Of a stretch of DNA of 9,972 nt, positions 1 through 5,909 are shown in pieces; within the stretch, counting starts at the first letter, position 1; the number at the start of each line of letters is the position of its first letter. The translations under genes and the position numbers were made by a program. The DNA is from Planctomycetaceae bacterium. Its GTDB lineage: Bacteria > Planctomycetota > Planctomycetia > Pirellulales > Thermoguttaceae. The stretch is from the NCBI GenBank assembly GCA_031254675.1, contig JAIRTV010000366.1:1-9972 (forward strand), given 5' to 3'. The notes under the pieces are model-generated. The model made no database searches. It saw only the letters and a list, made by a program, of their open reading frames with translations, and was not told the origin of the DNA.

Positions 1-153
1 TGGATTTTTCCGGTTGTTTGGACGATATAACAAGATAGATTTTGGAAAGTCTTTAGGTTGAGAATTTCAGAAATAAAACCGATTGTGGTCAATTCAAATC
101 GTCAATTTTTACCAAACGAATGTCAAAAATAAATTGTTAAAAGGAAAGAAACA
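1..153. other. Leader region upstream of the channel gene, no gene identified
   Basis: All three forward frames that enter from the left edge close quickly: TAA at 28-30, TGA at 59-61 and TAG at 36-38. If an upstream gene ends here, at most about 19 residues of it are present, and they are too short to identify. The rest is AT-rich and presumably carries the promoter of the channel gene, but I see no convincing -35/-10 pair. In the frame of the downstream gene a TAA at 130-132 limits how far that gene can extend upstream. Confidence 0.5.
141..148 (+). promoter_or_regulatory. Ribosome binding site that fixes a TTG start
   Basis: AAGGAAAG lies 5-12 bases before the TTG at 154, with the AAGGA core 8 bases away. 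It is a good Shine-Dalgarno match at normal spacing. No in-frame ATG or GTG lies between the stop at 130-132 and the TTG, and the first internal ATG would remove the first membrane helix. The TTG is therefore the best start. Confidence 0.7.
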
Positions 154-1413
154 TTGAAAACGGTTTTACAAAAAATATTCATTTCACCGCTTCTATGGGG
201 TGGTTTATTGAGTTTCGGTTTCTATTGTTCGATTCATAACGGTTTGCTAACTCATCCGTTAATCGTTCGGTATTTTGCGGGACATCCGGTCGAATATTTT
301 ACGACCATTATGTTTTTCATCGGAATTGCCATTCTCGGAATCAAATATGGGCATGTCTTGTTCCAACGGCATCTGTTGCGGCAAAGTCCCATTCTGGAAC
401 CGGATTACAAAATTGATGTTCATTACACTGACCGCTCTTTGCACGTTTTATCACAGCATGAACAAAAATACGGTTCGTCCCTTTTAACTCGCCGGTTGCG
501 ACTCGCCTTGAATTTTGTACGGCGTTGCGGTTCAGCGGAAGAACTCGATACCGAACTCCGTTATCTCGCCGACGAAGATGCCGCCAAAGCCGATGCAGAT
601 TACGGTTTGGTGCGGCTTATCCTTTGGGCGGTTCCCATGCTTGGTTTTCTCGGAACAGTTATCGGTATCACCGCAGCCTTGGACAGCCTCGATCTCAACA
701 CCATCAATGAATCAAGCCGGAAACTTTCCGAAGGTCTCGCCGTCGCCTTTGATACAACAGGATTGGCGATTGCGTTGGATGTCGCTCTTTTCTTTATTCA
801 GTTTGTTGTTTACCGCGAGGAAAATAATCTGTTGCGAGAAACCGACAAACGAACCGACGATGAATTGCGGGGACGATTTGAACTTGGTGGTGGTTCGGAA
901 GACAACAGCCAGATTGTTGCGGTTCGCCGAATGCTCGAAACAGTTATCACATCGCTGGAACAACTCGCAGCACGACAATCAAAAATTTGGGAACAAAGCA
1001 TGTCGGTTGCCAATCAACGGTTTTCACAATTAACCGAACAAAATGCCGAAATGCTTAAAAGTTCGCTTCTTTCGGCGTTGGACAAAAGTTTGACGCACCA
1101 CGCCCAATCACTTGTCCACGCCGAATCACAACTCATGGACAGAGCAAGGGAAACAACCTTAAAATTCAGCGATGCCCTGAAACAAAATGCCGCCGGATTA
1201 CTTTCGTTACAGGAAGAAACCGTACGTCAAACCGAAGCATTACGCGATGTGATTGGAACCAGCACGCAACTCGTCAAACTCGAAGAACATCTGCACGAAA
1301 ATCTCACGGCACTGGCGCAAGTCGGTAACTTTGAAGAAACCGTCAATAGTCTCGCTGCGGCAATTCATCTGCTCAACGGCAGACATCACTTCGGAGAGTA
1401 CAAACGCGCATGA
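154..1413 (+). CDS. MotA/TolQ/ExbB-family proton channel subunit with coiled-coil tail
   Basis: The 419-residue protein is an inner-membrane channel/stator subunit. Four hydrophobic segments are visible, at about residues 12-27, 48-66, 152-175 and 196-219, with a cytoplasmic stretch between the second and third as in MotA. The family signature is in helix 3 (PMLGFLGTVIGIT, 161-173), where T168 aligns with the pore Thr of ExbB. Helix 4 (GLAVAFDTTGLAIALD, 194-209) keeps the second pore Thr (T202). The Glu that ExbB carries in that helix is replaced by V197, while two Asp (D200, D209) are present. Residues about 220-400 are charged and probably form a long coiled coil, unlike the short tails of TolQ and ExbB. 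The start is TTG with a clear ribosome binding site. The stop overlaps the next gene by ATGA, so the two are translationally coupled and probably form one complex. Family membership is well supported; the ion used and the task powered are unknown. Confidence 0.85.
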   Translation: MKTVLQKIFISPLLWGGLLSFGFYCSIHNGLLTHPLIVRYFAGHPVEYFTTIMFFIGIAILGIKYGHVLFQRHLLRQSPILEPDYKIDVHYTDRSLHVLSQHEQKYGSSLLTRRLRLALNFVRRCGSAEELDTELRYLADEDAAKADADYGLVRLILWAVPMLGFLGTVIGITAALDSLDLNTINESSRKLSEGLAVAFDTTGLAIALDVALFFIQFVVYREENNLLRETDKRTDDELRGRFELGGGSEDNSQIVAVRRMLETVITSLEQLAARQSKIWEQSMSVANQRFSQLTEQNAEMLKSSLLSALDKSLTHHAQSLVHAESQLMDRARETTLKFSDALKQNAAGLLSLQEETVRQTEALRDVIGTSTQLVKLEEHLHENLTALAQVGNFEETVNSLAAAIHLLNGRHHFGEYKRA

Positions 1414-3392
1414 GACGAAAATTCGTTTCCAAACAACGAACAGCACACGGAGAAAATAAAGTAACACTTTTTCCGTTTCTTGCTGTTCTGCTTTGTACAA
1501 TGGGAGCATTGATCATGCTTCTGGTTGTTATTGCGCGGAATGTTCGTGAGCAAAATGTTACGGTTGCGAATCCGGCAGCGTCAACAATCACGGTTGCCGA
1601 CCAACAAGATCAGCAACTCACCAAAGAACAAGCCGCCGAAATTCTGGAACAAATCAAAATGGGAACCGAAGAAGCCGAATGGTTCGCCGAAAATTGGAAT
1701 CTGTCAAAAAAAGAAGCCGAAAAAACTCTCGCCGAAAAACAAACACAATTGGCATTGGCGGAAAAAGCAACACAAAAAGTTCACGAAGAATTGGAACGAC
1801 TCGCCGGACTCATCGAACAACTTGAACGTAACGAAAAAGAAAATACAAATAATGTTGCGGAATTAAAATCGTTACTGGAACAGCGGAAACGGCAACAACA
1901 AAAAGAAGAACTCGAACTTGCCGAACTTCAAAAGGAAATCGCAAAAGACACGAAATCGTACGCAATTATTCCCTATCGCGGAACCGCCGGAACTTATCGT
2001 CGTCCGATTTATATTGAATGTCGCAACGACAAAGTAATCATTCAGCCGGAAGGCGTGGAATTGACCGAAGCGGATTTTCTCTTTGCGAATCGCCCTGATA
2101 ATCCGTTGGATACTGTTCTTCGTGTGGTTCGACAGTATTACATGGAGACCAATCAGATGACGCGAGGAACGGAACCGTATCCGTTATTGATTGTTCGTCC
2201 TTCCGGCGTGGCTGCCTACGAAGCCACACGGCGAGCGGTTGGAACATGGATTCGTGAATTTGGTTACGAACTAGTCGAAGAAAACAGTAAAATCGAATAT
2301 CCCAAACCAAGCGAAGAACTCAAAACACGAATCGAAAAACAACTCGAAATATCCCGTTACCGTTTGGCGGGCTATCTGAATGCCATACAAGCCGAACACT
2401 CGGCAACCGCCCGCGCGCAACAATATCGGCTTGACCATCGGGGCAATGTCTTACCGTCTCACGAAACCGTACCAATTCCACGAAATCGCCTAAATAGTGG
2501 AAACAATAACAGAAACAATAATCATGAAACCGAACGAAACGGACGAGTTGGCGGAACGGATTCCGCCGGAAGCACGCAATCTCCTGCCGCCAATTACCGT
2601 CGGGAATTGCCTCATAATAGCAACAATAACAATAATCCCGATCCCGATGTCTCATTGATCGAACGTCGTGAAAATAACGGAAATAATCCAATTCCCGATC
2701 ATTCGATTTCCAGCGAAAGAAACAAAATATCACAACCCAATCCGACATTCGGAACTCAAATTGTCGTTGCGGACAATTCGGCTCCAATCGGTCAATCTTA
2801 CAGCTCCGAATATTTTCCGCAACAACAATTACAACAACAGGGAACTTCTTCTTTAGAATCGCCTGCTTCAATTTCCGATACAACGAAGACGAAATTGTTG
2901 CCAACAGATTCGGATTATTCAAATAATCGTTCTAATAATAATCCAAAATATTCGGAACAATTAAAACAATTCAACGAACAATCGTTGCCGCAATCGGGGA
3001 CCCCAATGACCGGAACTCCCACGATCAGTCATCGAATACCCGAAACAACACAAAACCGCGCCGACAATTGGGCATTGCGGGATGCCATGCCGTTTGCAAC
3101 AGCGGTTTCGCGAAACATTAAAATTCAGTGCGAAGCAAACCAATACGTTTTGGTTCCGCAAACCGGTTTGCTAGGAGTTCGCGTGATACCGATCACAACA
3201 TCCGTACAAGAATCAACCGACAAACTTGTTACGGCTATTTGGGAATTTATGGATTCGTGGGGAATTGCCGGCGAAAATCTGTATTGGCGTCCGGTCTTAC
3301 AGATCAAAGTCTTGCCCGGCGGTGAACAACGGTTTCAAGAATTAAAATTATTACTCCGAAACAGCGGATTGATTATCGTCAATAGCGAATAA
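1410..3392 (+). CDS. Single-pass membrane partner of the channel, coiled coil plus two similar soluble domains
   Basis: The 660-residue protein is the likely ExbD/MotB-position partner of the preceding channel. One N-terminal membrane helix (about 18-42, around LFPFLAVLLCTMGALIMLL) follows a basic cytoplasmic start, so the rest should be outside the inner membrane. Residues about 68-182 are a Glu/Lys/Gln-rich coiled coil. A folded domain spans about 183-295 (IYIEC at 200-204, then LLIVRPSG at 259-266). An Asn/Gln/Ser/Pro-rich, probably disordered linker covers about 361-555. A second domain (about 560-660) has the same layout: IKIQC at 570-574, then VLQIKVLPGG at 629-638. The helix aligns with the P-x-x-D segment of ExbD, but A25 stands where the proton-carrying Asp is expected. 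No OmpA-type peptidoglycan-binding motif is seen. Start ATG at 1410 overlaps the upstream stop, and a weak GGAGAG lies at 1393-1398. The partnership is inferred from overlap and topology; the function is unknown. Confidence 0.8.
   Translation: MRRKFVSKQRTAHGENKVTLFPFLAVLLCTMGALIMLLVVIARNVREQNVTVANPAASTITVADQQDQQLTKEQAAEILEQIKMGTEEAEWFAENWNLSKKEAEKTLAEKQTQLALAEKATQKVHEELERLAGLIEQLERNEKENTNNVAELKSLLEQRKRQQQKEELELAELQKEIAKDTKSYAIIPYRGTAGTYRRPIYIECRNDKVIIQPEGVELTEADFLFANRPDNPLDTVLRVVRQYYMETNQMTRGTEPYPLLIVRPSGVAAYEATRRAVGTWIREFGYELVEENSKIEYPKPSEELKTRIEKQLEISRYRLAGYLNAIQAEHSATARAQQYRLDHRGNVLPSHETVPIPRNRLNSGNNNRNNNHETERNGRVGGTDSAGSTQSPAANYRRELPHNSNNNNNPDPDVSLIERRENNGNNPIPDHSISSERNKISQPNPTFGTQIVVADNSAPIGQSYSSEYFPQQQLQQQGTSSLESPASISDTTKTKLLPTDSDYSNNRSNNNPKYSEQLKQFNEQSLPQSGTPMTGTPTISHRIPETTQNRADNWALRDAMPFATAVSRNIKIQCEANQYVLVPQTGLLGVRVIPITTSVQESTDKLVTAIWEFMDSWGIAGENLYWRPVLQIKVLPGGEQRFQELKLLLRNSGLIIVNSE
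2490..2945 (+). repeat. Low-complexity Asn-rich coding stretch
   Basis: This part of the preceding gene encodes residues 361-512 and contains repeated AAT/AAC runs, for example near 2498-2523, 2617-2635 and 2921-2942. It produces polyAsn and polyGln patches (NNNRNNN, NSNNNNN, QQQLQQQ). It is a degenerate triplet tract inside an open frame, not a tandem array with a fixed unit. Such tracts can change length by slippage, which would alter the reach between the two folded domains. Confidence 0.7.
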
Positions 3393-3400
3393 TTAATAAT

Positions 3401-3483
3401 TGCACAAAAACATTTCTATAACTTCTGAAATCCGAATACGAGCAATGATTCGTTAGACTTTCGGGATTCATTATTTTTGTGCA
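3401..3483. repeat. 83-base nested inverted repeat between convergent genes
   Basis: TGCACAAAAA at 3401-3410 is the exact reverse complement of TTTTTGTGCA at 3474-3483. Inside it, 3426-3436 pairs with 3460-3470 (one mismatch and one G-T in 11), and 3438-3441 pairs with 3450-3453 around an 8-base loop. The whole unit is flanked on both sides by TAAT (3397-3400 and 3484-3487). It fills nearly all the space between the stop of the membrane-partner gene and the stop of the RNase HII-like gene. Two readings are open: a bidirectional termination structure, or a tiny terminal-inverted-repeat element with a 4-base target duplication. The AT-rich flanks make the TAAT match weak evidence on its own. 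Confidence 0.6.
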
Positions 3484-3495
3484 TAATGTTAATGT

Positions 3496-4353
3496 TTATC
3501 GTTTTCGCCAAAGAATTTCGTCGTTGATTCCGAGTTCTTTCTGAACAGCGGCGATGTCTTTTTTGAAACGTTGAGCGTCTTCGGGATAGCCGGCGGTTGG
3601 TTTCAAGTCAGGAATTTTGTTACGCCAAAATTCGTTAAACTGAATCATTGCCCGCTCACGGAGATATTTCGAATTCATCGACGCCAACGCAACCGGAATT
3701 TGTGATTCGCCCTTCGCAAGAAAACGAAACTCCAACGGTTGATTTTTGTACGTTAAACGATAAATACTGCTCATCCGACTTTCTTGAATCACTTGAATCC
3801 ATAAATCGGGAAAATATTCCGTGAGTAAATCGAGATAATGATTGCGTCCTCCATGTTTATCGCAAAGAACCAACACCGGTGTTGTAACAGAATGAGCGTT
3901 GAGAATTTCGGCGATGAGGGTTAATGTTGCATCGGAAAGCAACGAACCTTTGGAATCAAAACGATCAAGTTCACGGTTAAATTCTTCCGGTTCGATTGTC
4001 CTGTTGCGAATATCGCAAAGCCGGATATTATTTTCGGACAAAATTTTTGCAAACGTGGTCGTTTGTTCCGCCAACACGGTTTCGCTTACGTTTAACGGCG
4101 TCAATTGTTTTCCTAAATAACGCAACGAAATTAAAACACCGTATTCCAATGCCGTCAACGAACCGCCGCCGTGATAAAGTTTTTTGGAATCGCCGATTTG
4201 TATTCCGTAACTTTTCAGTTGTTCAAGAAGCGGTAACAAATTTTCGGTTGGCGATTCCCAAACGGTTGCGGAAATAACCAACGGTCCAAGATTCGGACCG
4301 TAACCGGCTTCATCTGTTCCGATAATGAGTTGCGTTGTGTGGTCGTTCGCCAT
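3496..4353 (-). CDS. Divergent RNase HII-like protein
   Basis: The 285-residue protein carries the RNase HII fold signature: GTDEAGYGPNLGPLVISA at 12-29, DSKKL at 55-59, CDKHGG at 164-169, and ASMNSKYLRERAM at 224-236, which corresponds to the family's ASxxAKxxRDxxM. The four metal-binding acids would be D14, E15, D165 and E233. RNase HII normally has Asp at the last position and a GRG motif where this protein has GYG, so it is a divergent relative and substrate preference may differ from the canonical removal of RNA from DNA-RNA hybrids. It is also longer than typical RNase HII (about 200 residues). I chose ATG 4353, which gives a 9-residue lead to the first motif and a 40-base gap to the upstream gene. 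An in-frame ATG at 4455 would add 34 residues and overlap that gene by 62 bases. Neither start has a clear Shine-Dalgarno. It probably shares a transcript with the oxidoreductase. Confidence 0.8.
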   Translation of the reverse strand: MANDHTTQLIIGTDEAGYGPNLGPLVISATVWESPTENLLPLLEQLKSYGIQIGDSKKLYHGGGSLTALEYGVLISLRYLGKQLTPLNVSETVLAEQTTTFAKILSENNIRLCDIRNRTIEPEEFNRELDRFDSKGSLLSDATLTLIAEILNAHSVTTPVLVLCDKHGGRNHYLDLLTEYFPDLWIQVIQESRMSSIYRLTYKNQPLEFRFLAKGESQIPVALASMNSKYLRERAMIQFNEFWRNKIPDLKPTAGYPEDAQRFKKDIAAVQKELGINDEILWRKR

Positions 4354-4393
4354 ACGTGATGCGAAATTGTTAATAACAATCAATTTGTTACGT

Positions 4394-5740
4394 TTAAAGT
4401 TCCAATTTCCAAGGAGCACGATATTCGTAATGTAACAGCGAATCGGCTTTTTCATTGCCGATAAAATGTTCCGTTTCGGGATTCCACTTGAGACGTTGTT
4501 CTACTGCCAGTGAAATGTTGGCAATCAAACTCATTGTCGTACTCCGATGACCTTCCTCAACATCCATATTCGGAACAGCACGCGATTTCACACAATCAAT
4601 AAAATTACGGGCATGTTGCGCCGTAATATCAAGATTATTGTCGCGATTTCCCAATGTTTCATCGTGTTCTTTCATGCGTTCGCCTTTCGCTTGGAACTGC
4701 CCCGGCTTCTCCGGTTTAATAACGTAACGTCCATCATTAACGTACAATGTTCCCATCGTACCGCGAAATTCAACATAACCGGGAATAGGCATAATAGGAT
4801 TGGAATTGGCTTCGTAATGGCTAAACTCAAGCAAACGACCAGAAGGAAACAACCACGTAACATGCATTGTATCAGGAATTGTCCGATCATCGTTTACCGC
4901 AAAATTACCGCCCATCGCACAAACATCGGTTGGCGCTTTCTCTTTAAGGAACATCCGAAAAATATCAATAAAGTGAACGCCGTTATTAGCAATTTGTGAC
5001 GAATAATCGTTCCACCAACGAAATTTGTACGGAGCAATATTCGGCTGATAATTGCGGAAATGTCGGGGACCAAGCCAAAGATCCCAGTTTAATTGTTTCG
5101 GTGGAGTTGTCGGCTGAAACTTGCCGATTCCGTCTGGAAACATGTTGCTCATGTGACAACATCGCGCAACAGTAACCTTGCCAATCAAGTCGTCAATATT
5201 TTTTGTTGCCAAATTGCGATAAATATTCCCGCTGCGGCGATGAATACCAACTTGAACAACACGATTGTATTTCCGCGCCGCCTCCACCATTTTCCGTCCC
5301 TCAAAAACGGTAACAGAAAGAGGTTTTTCAACGTAAACATCTTTACCCGCTTTACAGGCGTCCACTGTTTGAATCGCGTGCCAATGATCTGGTGTTGCGA
5401 TAACGATGGCGTCAATATTTTTTTGCTCATAAATGGTTCGGAAATTTTCGGTGACCAATGTTGACGCATTACCGTATTTTTCTTTTGCCGCTTCAAGAGT
5501 TTGTTGGTCAACATCGCAAAGAGCGGCGATTTCAACATCCGGTTGTTTCTTAAAAGCGTCAAGGTCTTGCCGTCCGCGATTGGCAAGACCAAGAAATCCA
5601 ACCCGAACCCGATCATTCGCTCCAACCGTTTGGCTATACGAACGCGCCGTTTGCAACGCCGCAAAACCGGTGGTTAACGCAACAGTATTCGTGAATGTTC
5701 GGCGATTGATATTATTGTTCATAATATTTTTTATTGCCAT
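4394..5740 (-). CDS. Gfo/Idh/MocA-family NAD(P)-dependent oxidoreductase with Tat signal
   Basis: The 448-residue protein belongs to the Gfo/Idh/MocA family, whose members oxidise or reduce sugars and cyclitols. The N-terminal Rossmann domain begins near residue 44 with VRVGFLGLANRGRQD (45-59). ATPDHWH (115-121) and EKP (138-140) are the usual nicotinamide-side motifs. NNGVHFIDI (252-260), with H256 and D259, matches the family's G-x-H-x-x-D active-site segment. A twin-arginine leader (NRRTF, 12-16, then a hydrophobic stretch to about 31) suggests folded export through Tat, a form frequent in planctomycetes. The start at 5740 is set by GAGGAG eight bases upstream; a second Met at residue 7 lies before the RR. 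The RNase HII-like gene follows 40 bases downstream. The substrate cannot be told from sequence. The RR motif lacks the full consensus, so export is likely rather than certain. Confidence 0.9.
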   Translation of the reverse strand: MAIKNIMNNNINRRTFTNTVALTTGFAALQTARSYSQTVGANDRVRVGFLGLANRGRQDLDAFKKQPDVEIAALCDVDQQTLEAAKEKYGNASTLVTENFRTIYEQKNIDAIVIATPDHWHAIQTVDACKAGKDVYVEKPLSVTVFEGRKMVEAARKYNRVVQVGIHRRSGNIYRNLATKNIDDLIGKVTVARCCHMSNMFPDGIGKFQPTTPPKQLNWDLWLGPRHFRNYQPNIAPYKFRWWNDYSSQIANNGVHFIDIFRMFLKEKAPTDVCAMGGNFAVNDDRTIPDTMHVTWLFPSGRLLEFSHYEANSNPIMPIPGYVEFRGTMGTLYVNDGRYVIKPEKPGQFQAKGERMKEHDETLGNRDNNLDITAQHARNFIDCVKSRAVPNMDVEEGHRSTTMSLIANISLAVEQRLKWNPETEHFIGNEKADSLLHYEYRAPWKLEL

Positions 5741-5748
5741 GTGATTTT

Positions 5749-5754
5749 CTCCTC
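5749..5754 (-). promoter_or_regulatory. Strong ribosome binding site of the oxidoreductase gene
   Basis: The minus strand reads GAGGAG here, eight bases before the ATG at 5740. It supports that start over the Met seven codons in. The RNase HII-like and MoxR genes lack such a site, so ribosome binding sites are used unevenly in this window. Confidence 0.75.
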
Positions 5755-5785
5755 AACTGGAATAGATTATTTTATTTAATTATTG

Positions 5786-5825
5786 TAATCGTTCGCGATT
5801 GTTGTTTACATGACGCGAACGATTA
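5786..5825. promoter_or_regulatory. Perfect 12-bp inverted repeat (operator or leader hairpin)
   Basis: TAATCGTTCGCG (5786-5797) and CGCGAACGATTA (5814-5825) are exact reverse complements separated by 16 bases. The repeat sits 46-85 bases upstream of the oxidoreductase start and 85 bases past the stop of the secreted-repeat gene. On the minus strand the stem is followed by a mixed A/T stretch without a T-run, so it is not a classic intrinsic terminator for that gene. An operator, or a hairpin in the oxidoreductase leader, fits better. No similar pair is seen elsewhere in the window. Confidence 0.6.
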
Positions 5826-5841
5826 TCATAAACGATTCCTA

Positions 5842-5870
5842 ATTATCTTTGTATTGCGTTCAAAATACAA
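5842..5870 (-). promoter_or_regulatory. Possible promoter of the oxidoreductase gene
   Basis: On the minus strand TTGTAT (5870-5865) is followed after exactly 17 bases by GATAAT (5847-5842), a fair sigma-70-type pair. Transcription would begin near 5835, giving a leader of about 95 bases that includes the 12-bp inverted repeat. Such matches occur by chance in AT-rich DNA, so this is tentative. Confidence 0.35.
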
Positions 5871-5909
5871 TACCTTTTTTTACGCCAAAACACTTTGAAA
5901 ATACGGCAA

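Noticed and set aside
1..61. 3' end of an upstream gene
   Set aside because: Three short frame tails exist (9, 11 and 19 residues), none with recognisable content, so none can be called.
2617..2635. Short repeat or CRISPR-like array in the AAC/AAT runs
   Set aside because: There is no constant repeat unit or spacer, and the tract is in frame within a coding sequence.
2320..2922. 200-codon open frame on the minus strand inside the membrane-partner gene
   Set aside because: It runs opposite the Asn-rich linker, where AAT/AAC repeats suppress stops on the other strand. Its protein is rich in Arg, Cys and Tyr with no recognisable domain.
154..3392. Zorya anti-phage system (ZorA/ZorB)
   Set aside because: A MotA-type protein with a coiled-coil tail followed by a single-pass protein recalls ZorAB. 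However, the partner lacks the membrane Asp and any OmpA-like peptidoglycan-binding domain, and no zorC, zorD or zorE gene follows; the next gene is convergent and RNase HII-like.
4354..4455. N-terminal extension of the RNase HII-like protein from ATG 4455
   Set aside because: The extra 34 residues have no family similarity, overlap the oxidoreductase coding end by 62 bases and lack a ribosome binding site. ATG 4353 is preferred, though not certain.
5786..5825. Classic intrinsic terminator
   Set aside because: Neither side of the stem has a T-run in the direction of transcription; on the minus strand it is followed by a mixed A/T stretch.
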